A stretch of DNA of 64,000 bases, taken from Paenimyroides ummariense (GTDB lineage: Bacteria > Bacteroidota > Bacteroidia > Flavobacteriales > Flavobacteriaceae). The stretch is from positions 1 through 64,000 of the forward strand of contig NZ_FOVI01000011.1 in assembly GCF_900115115.1 (NCBI RefSeq), written 5' to 3'. Of this stretch, positions 18,076-26,877 are shown in pieces. Positions within the stretch are counted from its first letter, which is position 1, and every line of letters begins with the position of its first letter. Below the pieces are notes generated by a model. That model saw only the letters and a list, made by a program, of their open reading frames with translations. It did not search any database and had not been told where the DNA came from. The position numbers and the translations under genes were made by a program.

Positions 18076-20112
18076 TTAATTTGTTTTAGTTTCTACAAAA
18101 TACATTTTTGCCAAGCCTTTGCCTTTAATTTCCAATTCGCCGCGGTAACTGAAATTGAAATATGATTTAGCTAACTCATACGTTGTGTGCCCCACGTTAA
18201 TTTTTCCATTTTCGCTTCGGGCTTTCATGCGTGCCGCAGTATTTACGGCATCGCCCCAAATATCGTAAGCGAATTTTTTAATACCGACAATTCCGGCAAC
18301 AACTTCGCCGGAATTAATTCCGATCTTAATCTCAAAATAAGGCTTGTCTGCTTTTTTTCTTTCTTCTTGATAGGCTGTAATGAAATCACACATTTCTAAC
18401 GCCACTTCGATCATTTTCTTCGCGTGATTGTCATTTACCAACGGAAGTCCGCTTACTGCCATGTATGAATAACTGATGGTTTTAATTTTTTCGATCTGAT
18501 GTTTGGTTGTAATATGATCAAATGCCTGAAAACAATGGTTTAGTTCGTCTAATAATTCCTGTGAATTCAATCGTTGTGAAACCGAATCCAGATTAGTGAA
18601 ATCAGAAAATAAAATAGACACGCTGCTGAATTGTTTTACCTTACTTTCGCCACTTTCTTTTAATTCGTCGGCAATATCTTTTGGAAGGATATTTAACAGT
18701 AAATCTTCTGATTTTTGTTTTTCAGAAAGCAATTCTGTCTGCTGTTTTTCAATTTCTTGTTTTTGAATTTCAATTTCCTTGGTACGTTCTTTAACTTCGG
18801 TTTCAAGAAAACTCATCTTGTTTTCTAAAAGTCCTTTATGTTCTTGTTGCTGCTTTAATGTTTGTGCCGATAGTTGCTTCACTTCTTTTAACTGTTGATT
18901 TAACTTGCGACTTACAGCAGCAAAATTTGAAGCTAAAAACGCCGACATAGCAAATGGAATGCTAAAGAAAGAGAATGTACCTAATATTATTAAAATGCTA
19001 AGTAAAATAGCGTTCATGGTTTGTGTTGCGTAAAGTATTCCTACAAACATACCAAGTAAAATGGCAAAACCAAAACTGCAAATAAGCCCAAAAGCAATGA
19101 TTTTTGAACCTGGTTTTTTATTAATTGTCGCAATTAGTACAATAATAATTGCTTCGAATAACAAAAGTGTGGTGAAAACAGATCCTACAAAAGAAAAATC
19201 CATAGAAACAACATACATTAAAAACAAAGCGATCCCTACGCAAGCACTTAAAATAATTAGGCGTAATTTGTTTTTACTGAATAGAAAATTTACTGTGGTA
19301 CTAATTGCCAAACTACCAATTAATGAAAAAGTAATTGATGTAGGATTGTTGAGCTCTGTAAACTGAATACCGTCGATTCCGGAATGCAGCATTGGAGCAT
19401 ATCCTAACAAAATGCTTAATCCTGAACAAAAATTAAAGATACCAAAAAACAAATTTGCAATGAACTTTCTGTAAAAACCAAACAACATTAAATGTATAAC
19501 ACCCAATGTAATAAATATAAAGCCAATGGCAGTAATGGCTAACCATAAGTAGTTGTTAAGGTCTGCTTTTTCGCTGTAGTTATCAACAGTTACTAAAGAG
19601 AATTTAAAACCTTTTGGTTGAAATACCGATAATTTTTGATTATGTAAAACATCTTTATAATGAACAGCAAAAACATGTTCTCCAGGTTTGGAAAAGATAA
19701 AAGTTACCGGTTGGTTTTTAAATTCTTTGGTTTTTTCATCAACCTTGCCAAAGCTCCCTAAATATAAACCGTTTAAGTAAACACCGGCATTTGCTTTAGA
19801 AAACACTAACAACGAAATAGGAACGTTTACTAAAGTAGAATCTACCTGTATTTTTTGTCTGAACCATATTTCACCCTTGTATGCTGAATCATTCAGATTA
19901 AAAAAAACAGCTGTTTGTGGTTTCCATTCATCATCGTTAAAATCAGTTTCTTTCCATGATGAATTAGCACCAATTTTAGATTTCCAATCTTTTTTCAGAT
20001 CAATTCCCTTTTCAAGATCTTGTAAAGAATAGATCTTTTTTGTTTGAATACTGTCTTGCGAAAAACAGATATTCATTACAAGAAACATTAGAAATAGTAG
20101 TATTTTTTTCAC
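18076..20112 (-). CDS. Receptor-type class III nucleotidyl cyclase homologue (C2-like half)
   Basis: 678 residues: signal peptide (1-18), periplasmic jelly-roll-like sensor (about 25-195), seven-TM region (about 200-415), coiled coil (about 420-490), class III cyclase domain (about 495-678). Metal Asp504 is present (ILFSDF), but the second metal site reads SYS at 547-549, with Tyr548 in place of the essential Asp (KTISYSYMA). Substrate Lys544, Asp617 (AYDIW), transition-state Asn624 and Arg628 (VNTAARM), and the KGKG loop (663-666) are all intact. As a homodimer it should be inactive; it fits the substrate-binding half of a heterodimer with the adjacent cyclase. It is first in the operon, its stop is 1 base from the next ATG, and the two receptors share domain order apart from the HD tail. 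Confidence 0.93.
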   Translation of the reverse strand: MKKILLFLMFLVMNICFSQDSIQTKKIYSLQDLEKGIDLKKDWKSKIGANSSWKETDFNDDEWKPQTAVFFNLNDSAYKGEIWFRQKIQVDSTLVNVPISLLVFSKANAGVYLNGLYLGSFGKVDEKTKEFKNQPVTFIFSKPGEHVFAVHYKDVLHNQKLSVFQPKGFKFSLVTVDNYSEKADLNNYLWLAITAIGFIFITLGVIHLMLFGFYRKFIANLFFGIFNFCSGLSILLGYAPMLHSGIDGIQFTELNNPTSITFSLIGSLAISTTVNFLFSKNKLRLIILSACVGIALFLMYVVSMDFSFVGSVFTTLLLFEAIIIVLIATINKKPGSKIIAFGLICSFGFAILLGMFVGILYATQTMNAILLSILIILGTFSFFSIPFAMSAFLASNFAAVSRKLNQQLKEVKQLSAQTLKQQQEHKGLLENKMSFLETEVKERTKEIEIQKQEIEKQQTELLSEKQKSEDLLLNILPKDIADELKESGESKVKQFSSVSILFSDFTNLDSVSQRLNSQELLDELNHCFQAFDHITTKHQIEKIKTISYSYMAVSGLPLVNDNHAKKMIEVALEMCDFITAYQEERKKADKPYFEIKIGINSGEVVAGIVGIKKFAYDIWGDAVNTAARMKARSENGKINVGHTTYELAKSYFNFSYRGELEIKGKGLAKMYFVETKTN

Positions 20113-20202
20113 TTTATATAGATGAATTTATGTATAAAAACCGAATTGTTAAAGAAACTATAAAAATAACTAAATAACCTATAACTAAGTTCTTTTTAAA
20201 AG

Positions 20203-20238
20203 AAAAACTCCGACTGAAATTTCAATCGGAGTTTTTTG
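20203..20238 (-). terminator. Terminator after M16 peptidase
   Basis: The inverted repeat around ACTCCGA...TCGGAGT (20208-20232) has a T-run on the minus strand. It isolates the M16 gene from the cyclase operon. Confidence 0.85.
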
Positions 20239-20253
20239 TTGATTTATATAAAA

Positions 20254-23067
20254 CTACTTTTTAGCAGTTTCTGGTTTTAATACCGCAATAACACGGTTTT
20301 TAGTTAGATACTTTTTAGCAACATCTTGAACGTCTTTCGCTGTTAAAGCTTTTAAGTTCTTTTCGAAATCTAAAGCTTTTTCCGGATTTTCTTGTTCGTT
20401 AAATGCTTTAAGCATAACGTTTAACCAGTAGCTGTTTTCTTTTAAAGATTTAGTGTAATCGGTCATTTCACCTTCTTTAAATTTGTTTAAATCTGCTGCT
20501 TCTGGTCCGTTTTGCTGAATTTTCTCAACTTCTTTTAAAGTCAATTCAATTAATTTGTCAGCGTCTTTTGGATTTGTAGGATACGAAATAGAGAAGTTGT
20601 ATGAACCATAAGGTAATTTGCTTAAACCGCCTTGAGCACCGGCACCATAAACGCCACCTTCTTTTTCACGTAATTCTTCGATTAACTTAATAGTTAAAAT
20701 TTCTCCTAAAGCTTCCATTGCTAAATTTTCTTTTGCAGAATAGGTTGTTTCACCAGCGTAAGAAATTCTAACGGTAGCTTTATCGTCGTTTCCTTTGAAA
20801 ACCTCTTTTTTATGAACACCAGTTTTACCACGGAAACCTGTATCTTTAAATGTTTCTTTACGGTTTAAAGCTGGTAACGAAGCTAAGTATTTTTCAGAGA
20901 ACGTTTTCATTTGCTCGTCGGTTACGTTTCCAACAAAGTAAAATTCAAAGTCGCTTGCATCGGCGAAACGCTCTTTAAACAATTCGTATGCTTTTTTGTA
21001 ATCGGTATTATCCCAATCTTTTTCGGTAGGAATTGGCGACGAATAACGTGCATTGTGCCCGTACATGAAATCAGAAACTTCAATTTGGAAAAATACTTCC
21101 GGCATAGCCATAATGTTTGCCATGTACGATTTCATTTTGTTCTTCTCAGACTCAAACGCTTTTTCATCATAATTTAAATCAGTGAAATACGCATGAACCG
21201 ATTGGAACAAGAATTCTAAATCTTTTGGAGTTGCATTTCCAGAGAAACCTTCGGTGATACCACCAACAAAAGGCGAAACACGGTACAATTTACCTGTATT
21301 GAATTTAGTTAACGCATTTTGATCCATACCAGCAATACCTGCCTGTGGCACAGCGCTTGATGCATGTTGCGTTTTCTTATATGTATCGTTGTCTAATAAG
21401 TTAGATCCACCAAAACTTCTTGCACCAAATAAAATTTCATCGTTTTTAAAGTCGGTTTTTTTGTACGTTACTTTGGCACCGTTTGATAGCGTCAACGTTG
21501 TTGTTCCTAATTTATCATTTTTGGTTGTATTGGTAACTTTACCAGGTTTAATTTCGTTACGAATTAACGATTCTGCAACAACTGCATCTTCGTAAGGTGT
21601 AATTTCTACTTTTGATACATCTAAAGCTGCTAAAACATCTTTTTCGGTAGGTGTTTTTAAACCTTCTTTTTCAGGTCCGGTTAAAATAATTACACGGTTT
21701 TCGTCTTTAATGTACGATTGAATTACGTTGTTAACATCTTTTAATGTAATGGTAGGTAGTAATTCTTTTGCTAAATTGTATTCGTAAGAGATTGATGGCA
21801 TTGCTTCACCTTCTAAAAAGTGACTTTGGTAAATACCTAAATATCTTGATGAATTGTTTTTATCGCGATCGTTAAATGCTTTTTCGTAATAAGCTAATGT
21901 TTCTGTTTTTGCACGATCTAATTCAGATTGTGTAAATCCGAATTTTCTTGCGCGCTCATTTTCAATCGCTAAAACTCTTAAAGCTTCTAACTGCTTGTCT
22001 TCAGCCGTCATTGCTCTTGATTGAAAAGCTTCTTTACCACGACCTAACAATCCGCCATGAAAGCTGTATCCATAAACAAATGGTGGAGTAGGGCTGTTGG
22101 TATATTCTTCTAAACGAGCATTTAACATACTTGAGAATAAGTTATCAATAAAGTCGGTTTTATAATCGCCAACAGTTGTTGATGGTTTTGGCTTTCCTTG
22201 ATCTTTATAGTAAATTTCTACGTTAGAAGAAGTTGCTTCTTTATCGGTATTGATAGATACAAAAGTTTCTTTGTGGTTAGGAATTTCAAATTCCTTACGC
22301 TCTTTTGGATTTGCTGGATTTTTATATTTTCCGAAATGGCTTTTGATTTTTCCTTCCATTTCATTCACGTCAATATCCCCCACAACAATAACCGCCATTA
22401 AGTTAGGACGGTACCAATCTTTATAAAACTGACGAATTTCTTCGTGTTTAAATGTCTCTAAATTTTCTTTGGTACCAATAGGTAAACGTTTTGCGTATAA
22501 CGAATTGTGAAGCATTTTTGGTAAATAGTTCTTCATCATACGTTCGTTTGCACCTAAACGCGTACGGTATTCTTCAATAACAACGCCACGCTCGTCGTCG
22601 ATATCTTTACTCTCTAAATTAGCATTAAAAGCCCAATCTTCTAAAATTTGGAAACCTTTGTCTAATTTAACAGGATCGTCTGAAGGAATAGGTAAGAAAT
22701 AAACCGTTTCGTCAAAATTTGTATAAGCATTTAAATGCTGACCAAATTTTACACCAATACTTTGCAGGTAACTGATTAATTCGTTTTTAGGGAACGTTTT
22801 TGTTCCGTTGAAAACCATGTGTTCCATAAAGTGCGCTAAACCAACTTGTTTGTCGGTTTCTAAGATAGATCCGGCATTTAAAACCATGCGTAAATCTACT
22901 TTTTTCTCTGGTTTTGCGTTTTTACGGATATAGTACGTTAAACCGTTTTCTAATTTGCCAATGCGAACATCGGGATCATTTGGGATTTTTTGGTTTAAAT
23001 CTGCAACTTGTGCCCAAAGTGATGCAGGTAAGATCAAAAGACCTAAAGTAATTTTTTTTAAGTTCAT
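20254..23067 (-). CDS. Full-length M16 family zinc metallopeptidase
   Basis: 937-residue secreted or periplasmic insulinase-family peptidase with a signal peptide (cleavage after SLWA). The inverted zinc motif HxxEH lies at 79-83 (HFMEHMVF), with the distal Glu in the IDDERGVVIEEY segment. Both M16 halves are fused in one chain (active N-terminal domain about 30-470, inactive C-terminal half about 520-930), the layout of pitrilysin/PqqL-type enzymes. Substrates are probably peptides in the envelope. It is a single gene with its own promoter and terminator, unlike the split M16 pair at 49019-52406. Confidence 0.95.
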   Translation of the reverse strand: MNLKKITLGLLILPASLWAQVADLNQKIPNDPDVRIGKLENGLTYYIRKNAKPEKKVDLRMVLNAGSILETDKQVGLAHFMEHMVFNGTKTFPKNELISYLQSIGVKFGQHLNAYTNFDETVYFLPIPSDDPVKLDKGFQILEDWAFNANLESKDIDDERGVVIEEYRTRLGANERMMKNYLPKMLHNSLYAKRLPIGTKENLETFKHEEIRQFYKDWYRPNLMAVIVVGDIDVNEMEGKIKSHFGKYKNPANPKERKEFEIPNHKETFVSINTDKEATSSNVEIYYKDQGKPKPSTTVGDYKTDFIDNLFSSMLNARLEEYTNSPTPPFVYGYSFHGGLLGRGKEAFQSRAMTAEDKQLEALRVLAIENERARKFGFTQSELDRAKTETLAYYEKAFNDRDKNNSSRYLGIYQSHFLEGEAMPSISYEYNLAKELLPTITLKDVNNVIQSYIKDENRVIILTGPEKEGLKTPTEKDVLAALDVSKVEITPYEDAVVAESLIRNEIKPGKVTNTTKNDKLGTTTLTLSNGAKVTYKKTDFKNDEILFGARSFGGSNLLDNDTYKKTQHASSAVPQAGIAGMDQNALTKFNTGKLYRVSPFVGGITEGFSGNATPKDLEFLFQSVHAYFTDLNYDEKAFESEKNKMKSYMANIMAMPEVFFQIEVSDFMYGHNARYSSPIPTEKDWDNTDYKKAYELFKERFADASDFEFYFVGNVTDEQMKTFSEKYLASLPALNRKETFKDTGFRGKTGVHKKEVFKGNDDKATVRISYAGETTYSAKENLAMEALGEILTIKLIEELREKEGGVYGAGAQGGLSKLPYGSYNFSISYPTNPKDADKLIELTLKEVEKIQQNGPEAADLNKFKEGEMTDYTKSLKENSYWLNVMLKAFNEQENPEKALDFEKNLKALTAKDVQDVAKKYLTKNRVIAVLKPETAKK

Positions 23068-23087
23068 TTGTGGTGTTTTAAATTTCT

Positions 23088-23116
23088 CAAAAATATAAAC
23101 AATTATTTTAAAACAA
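23088..23116 (-). promoter_or_regulatory. Promoter of M16 peptidase
   Basis: On the minus strand the -33 TTG (complement of 23114-23116) is followed after 18 bases by TATTTTTG (complement of 23088-23095), matching the Bacteroidota consensus. Confidence 0.65.
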
Positions 23117-23147
23117 AATTAGAAAGTAATAAGAAAGTGTTAAAAAA

Positions 23148-23180
23148 CAAAAAAGACTTTCTAAAATGAAAGTCTTTTTA
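23148..23180 (-). terminator. Terminator after aromatic amino acid hydroxylase
   Basis: The 10-base-pair stem AAAGACTTTC (23152-23161) / GAAAGTCTTT (23168-23177) with a minus-strand T-run. Confidence 0.88.
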
Positions 23181-23188
23181 AGAAAATG

Positions 23189-24922
23189 CTATAATAAATT
23201 TAAACCGTTAGTTACTAAATGCGCTATTTCGGGTCTGTTTTCTTTTACACTTAATAAATGATCTAATGCTTTATCGTAAATATCTAAATTGTTTTGTTTG
23301 CCTAACTCAACGATCTCCAATGTTAATAACCAATCTTGGGGATGGTTTTGCATCAAATCAGATAAAATAGCCTCTAAATCTTCGGTTGAATTTTGTTCGC
23401 GATGCAATCGTACTTTTTCGTACAGATTTTCTAAAGCAACGCGTTCATCATTCTTTTTAGATTTTATGGTTTTGGTTGATGGAACATGCGTAATCATATC
23501 AAAACTTTTAATATCAGCAGGTCCTGAAAAAGCAGAAACTATTTTCTTGCCCACAGCCATATCGTAAGTTCCCCATTCTGGTTGAAACAACATGGTATCA
23601 TTATGAGTAACCGTACAGTTTTTAAAACTGATTAAAATGATTTCACCTTGAAGATTTCTTGATCCAGTGATAATTTCACCCGAAACCTTAATATCGCCTT
23701 CAAATTCTAGTTCAATATGCTTGCCTTCATATATATTGTATGCCTGCAGATCGCGCGGACTCATATCTTCTATGGTAAGATTGATGTTTTTTAGTCGGCC
23801 AATAGGGCTTCCAAATCCTTCCGAATGATATTCCGTTCCATGATTTACCAATTCTTTTTCGCGGTAAGCCAATGCTGTTTTTCCTGTTGTTTGAATGTAA
23901 ACGGGTTTTCCTTCATGTTCAATTACATTTGTGAAAACACCAGAAATCTGCAAACCCGTAGAAAGTTCAATAGTTCCCAAGGCTTTAGACTGAATAAGTT
24001 TTTTAATACCGCTTAGCCCGCCAGTACGTAATGCCATTTTATTGGCAAATTCTTCTAAAACCATGCTTAATTCGGCAAAATCTTTTGTTACATATAATTG
24101 CGGTTGCGGTTTGGTAATATCGAACCCTTGGTAAGCAGCTTCTATGCTATAAGGTAATTTTTTAACTTTATCGGTCATACACCATTCGCTTTCACCAATC
24201 GATGACAATAAACCTGCACCATATATTTTTGGATTTTCGACAGTACCAATTAAACCATATTCAACCGTCCACCAGTGTAAATTACGAATTAATGCCATTT
24301 CAGATGGTTCTGTTGATTTTGCCTGTAACTCATCAACTTTAGATCGAATTCTAATCAATTCGCTTTCGGGAGTTCCTTCTGCTTCTTCTAAAATAGATAA
24401 TTCACGGATTGCTTCGTAAATTTCATAATCGTGTGCAGATGAAATCGCTTTACAGCCAATTTCGCCGAATCTGCGTAAATATTCTGCATATTCCGGATTA
24501 GCAATGATAGGTGCGTGACCGGCACCTTCGTGGATAATATCCGGTGCTGGGGTATATTCTATATTTTCAAGTTGCCGAATGTCTGAAGCAATTACCAATA
24601 CATTATAAGCCTGAAATTCCATAAAAGCATTCGGTGGAATAAAGCCATCAACAGCAACGGCAGCCCAACCAATTTCTTTTAAAATACGGTTCATACCATA
24701 CATGCTAGGGATGCTTTCGATTGAAATTCCTGTTTTTTGTAAACCTTCTAAATAAGAAGAATGCGCAACTTTAGATAAATAATCCACATTTTTACGCATT
24801 ACGTAACGCCAAACCGCTTGATTAATCGGAGAGTATTCCTCGTAATTCTGTGGTTTAATAAACTGTTTAAGGTGTTTAGGTAAACGATCAATTAACGGAT
24901 TGGTTTCAAAATGCTCGTTCAT
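23189..24922 (-). CDS. phhA: Aromatic amino acid hydroxylase (phenylalanine 4-monooxygenase family)
   Basis: 577 residues. The N-terminal 300 or so form the pterin-dependent non-haem iron hydroxylase domain, which converts Phe to Tyr using tetrahydropterin and O2. The iron site begins with His131 and His136 (IIHEGAGHAP); the acidic ligand should be one of the Glu residues at about 167-174. SIGESEWCM and YGLIGT are also family-like. The protein is about twice the size of the short bacterial PhhA (about 260-300). The extra C-terminal 270 residues form no domain I recognise; they are beta-rich in the middle and helical at the end. The start is supported by a good promoter upstream. Substrate (Phe versus Trp) is inferred only. 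Confidence 0.9.
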   Translation of the reverse strand: MNEHFETNPLIDRLPKHLKQFIKPQNYEEYSPINQAVWRYVMRKNVDYLSKVAHSSYLEGLQKTGISIESIPSMYGMNRILKEIGWAAVAVDGFIPPNAFMEFQAYNVLVIASDIRQLENIEYTPAPDIIHEGAGHAPIIANPEYAEYLRRFGEIGCKAISSAHDYEIYEAIRELSILEEAEGTPESELIRIRSKVDELQAKSTEPSEMALIRNLHWWTVEYGLIGTVENPKIYGAGLLSSIGESEWCMTDKVKKLPYSIEAAYQGFDITKPQPQLYVTKDFAELSMVLEEFANKMALRTGGLSGIKKLIQSKALGTIELSTGLQISGVFTNVIEHEGKPVYIQTTGKTALAYREKELVNHGTEYHSEGFGSPIGRLKNINLTIEDMSPRDLQAYNIYEGKHIELEFEGDIKVSGEIITGSRNLQGEIILISFKNCTVTHNDTMLFQPEWGTYDMAVGKKIVSAFSGPADIKSFDMITHVPSTKTIKSKKNDERVALENLYEKVRLHREQNSTEDLEAILSDLMQNHPQDWLLTLEIVELGKQNNLDIYDKALDHLLSVKENRPEIAHLVTNGLNLL

Positions 24923-24960
24923 ATTTATTGTTGTTAGTATTTTAATGAGTTTGTGATTTT

Positions 24961-24990
24961 CAAAAATAGTGTATTTTTATTACTTTTCAA
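24961..24990 (-). promoter_or_regulatory. Promoter of aromatic amino acid hydroxylase
   Basis: On the minus strand TTG (complement of 24988-24990), a 19-base spacer and TATTTTTG (complement of 24961-24968) form a near-ideal Bacteroidota promoter, about 38 bases before the start codon. Confidence 0.75.
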
Positions 24991-25110
24991 TTATTAAACA
25001 CCTATTTGAATTGTGTTAAAAAACGCATTTTTTTTTACCAAGTATTGTTTTTTAAAAATTAATACTTAAATTAGCCTTGTAAATTAACAATAAAATAATA
25101 TAAATCTATT

Positions 25111-25818
25111 ATGAAAAAAGTATTTTTATCTTTAGCAACAATTGCTTTTGTTGCTGCAGGGTCTTTAACAGTAACTTCTTGTGGAGGTGATGATTCAACA
25201 CCAGGTGGTGGTGGTGGTGGTGGTGAACCAATTACATCAAACGGAAAAATGAAGTATAACAATCAAGATTTTGCTTTAGATACAGCAGTTTCTCAAATTT
25301 ATGCTCAAAAAAATGCACAAGGTCAAAATGTAGCATCTGCTTTTAGGTTACCAATTAATAATGGTCAAGATACTATTACAGTAACTCGTTGGAATATTAT
25401 TGCTCATAACGGTGAGGATGCACAAACTTCGGAAAACTATCATCAAGTTAGTATCTTTGTGCCTGTAAATGGTAACAGTATTGTAAAACCAAACGCGGCT
25501 GAAACTATTTATCCGGCAGGAATTGCAATTTATGCGGGTAGTGTAGATACTCCTCTAGATTTAGGTCAAATAAGTGCATTTGATATTAAGTTTAATAATT
25601 TTGTTGATACTGGTGACGATTCAGCTACTATTAACTATACAAGCAGTGTTACTGGAGCTAATGGAACTGTAACTACTGAATACGATGGTAAATTAAATGG
25701 AACTTTTGCTTATATTCCAAGTGCTGCTCCTAAAGGCAAAAACGTTAAGTTTTCACAAGGAGAGAAAATTGATTTAAATAATATTACTTTATCAAAGGAT
25801 GCTATTTTAGCAAAATAA
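25111..25818 (+). CDS. Lipoprotein of unknown function
   Basis: 235 residues with a lipoprotein signal (box ending in TSCGGDD, Cys about 28), followed by a Gly-rich tether (seven consecutive Gly at about 34-40) that would hold the domain away from the membrane. The remaining 190 residues are beta-rich with no recognised family; a mid-region IYAGSVDTPLDLGQISAFDIKF suggests a compact beta-sandwich. It is a single-gene unit ended by a strong terminator and is transcribed divergently from the aromatic amino acid hydroxylase gene. The Cys-Gly-Gly-Asp start is similar to surface-lipoprotein export signals of Bacteroidota, so surface exposure is possible. Confidence 0.75.
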   Translation: MKKVFLSLATIAFVAAGSLTVTSCGGDDSTPGGGGGGGEPITSNGKMKYNNQDFALDTAVSQIYAQKNAQGQNVASAFRLPINNGQDTITVTRWNIIAHNGEDAQTSENYHQVSIFVPVNGNSIVKPNAAETIYPAGIAIYAGSVDTPLDLGQISAFDIKFNNFVDTGDDSATINYTSSVTGANGTVTTEYDGKLNGTFAYIPSAAPKGKNVKFSQGEKIDLNNITLSKDAILAK

Positions 25819-25832
25819 TAAAGCTAATACAG

Positions 25833-25865
25833 AAAAAGGTCGGAATTTATTCCGACCTTTTTTGT
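25833..25865 (+). terminator. Terminator after lipoprotein gene
   Basis: The 11-base-pair stem AAAGGTCGGAA (25835-25845) / TTCCGACCTTT (25850-25860) followed by a T-run. Confidence 0.92.
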
Positions 25866-26160
25866 TTGTTGAAAACTTGGATATATTATTGTAACTTGAC
25901 AATACATTTATCATGAATTTTAGTTTTTTTTGTATGGTGATGGATAATATGTTTTGTAAAAGCCCATTTTATTTGAAGCCAATTACCCATTTAAAAAATT
26001 TCGGAATACCTTTATTGAATAAAAGGTAGATTTTAAATTGTTGTTATTAATTATTATAGTTACTGAATATTAAAATGTAAAGAGTAATAATAAATAAAGT
26101 GTGTCCAACAGAGTTTAAATTCTTTTTATTTGTTCAAAATCTATTCAATTCATGATTTTG
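25866..26160. other. Gene-poor AT-rich stretch
   Basis: About 300 bases between two terminators. The only open frame of note is 38 codons at 25913-26029 on the plus strand (MNFSFFCMVMDNMF...), without a recognisable ribosome site or family. It could be a remnant of a lost gene, but nothing else supports that. No tRNA, repeat or promoter pair was seen. Confidence 0.5.
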
Positions 26161-26197
26161 AAATTAAAAAAAGCCAGAAAATAATATTTTCTGGCCG
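26161..26197 (-). terminator. Terminator after coiled-coil lipoprotein
   Basis: The perfect 10-base-pair stem GCCAGAAAAT (26173-26182) / ATTTTCTGGC (26186-26195), with the minus-strand T-run provided by the A-rich 26161-26172. Confidence 0.85.
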
Positions 26198-26221
26198 TAT
26201 TTATTTTCAGTTGAAGAACTG

Positions 26222-26740
26222 CTATTGTAATTTCATTTGATCTGTATTAACTCTCTCCCCTGCATTGTTAACTTTCTTTTCAACTTTTGTTTCAAGTTTT
26301 GTAGCTTCTTTTACTATATTATCTTTAGCCTTCTCAACTTTCTTTTCAACTTTTTTCGCAACGTTGTTAGTAGTTGTTTTTGCAGCAGCTCCAGCTTTGT
26401 TTGCAGCAGCGGTAGCTTCTTGTTTAACTTCTTCTGCAGTAGAAATTGCTTCGCCTTTTAAAGTTGCCAATGCAGCTTTTGCGTCGTTTAATTTTTTAGT
26501 TGCAGCTTGTTTTTCTTCTACAGTTACAGCATTTTTCAATTCTTCTTCAGCTTCTTTGATTTTAGCTTCTAAAGATTCTACTGTTTCAGCTACTTCTTCT
26601 TTAACAACGTTTAAAGTGTCTTTTGCTTGTTCAGTGATTGAATCTAATTTGTTGTCTAAATTTTCTTGTGCAGCATCTTTCTTACAAGAAGTGAATACTA
26701 ATCCACCAATAACTGCTAATGATAAAACGATTTTTTTCAT
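26222..26740 (-). CDS. Ala/Lys/Glu-rich coiled-coil lipoprotein
   Basis: 172 residues. An upstream in-frame ATG at 26770 exists, but the start at 26740 (MKKIVLSLAVIGGLVFTSC) gives a canonical lipoprotein signal with lipidated Cys about 19 and was chosen. The mature protein is almost entirely amphipathic helix rich in Ala, Lys, Glu, Thr and Val (repeats such as VEKKVEKAKD and LETKVEKKV), like LEA/YtxH-type stress or envelope-spacer proteins. No catalytic residues are seen. The amino-acid bias produces a long meaningless open frame on the other strand. Function unknown; a structural or desiccation/osmotic role is a guess. Confidence 0.75.
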   Translation of the reverse strand: MKKIVLSLAVIGGLVFTSCKKDAAQENLDNKLDSITEQAKDTLNVVKEEVAETVESLEAKIKEAEEELKNAVTVEEKQAATKKLNDAKAALATLKGEAISTAEEVKQEATAAANKAGAAAKTTTNNVAKKVEKKVEKAKDNIVKEATKLETKVEKKVNNAGERVNTDQMKLQ

Positions 26741-26877
26741 AATAAATATTTTATTTAAATTTAAATGCAAAATAAAACAATTATTTCGAGTGTTTTTTAA
26801 AAATCGAAAAAAAACTTTTAAAATACAACGTTTTATAAATGATTAGTATCTTTACAATAATCAGAATTTTATCAACT

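Noticed and set aside
18076-20112. Treating the second cyclase as a pseudogene
   Set aside because: The frame is intact over 678 codons, with all other catalytic positions and the KGKG loop preserved, which argues for a retained function as a partner subunit.
25198-25226. Run of GGT repeats, possible unstable microsatellite
   Set aside because: It encodes the Gly tether that follows the lipidated Cys, common in lipoproteins of this group; a length change in multiples of three would be harmless.
25913-26029. 38-codon plus-strand frame in the gap after the Gly-tether lipoprotein
   Set aside because: Short, without ribosome site or family; at most a remnant.
26237-26846. Long plus-strand open frames opposite the Ala/Lys-rich lipoprotein
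   Set aside because: They are by-products of the biased codons on the minus strand (Phe/Ser/Ala-rich antisense) and have no start context or family.
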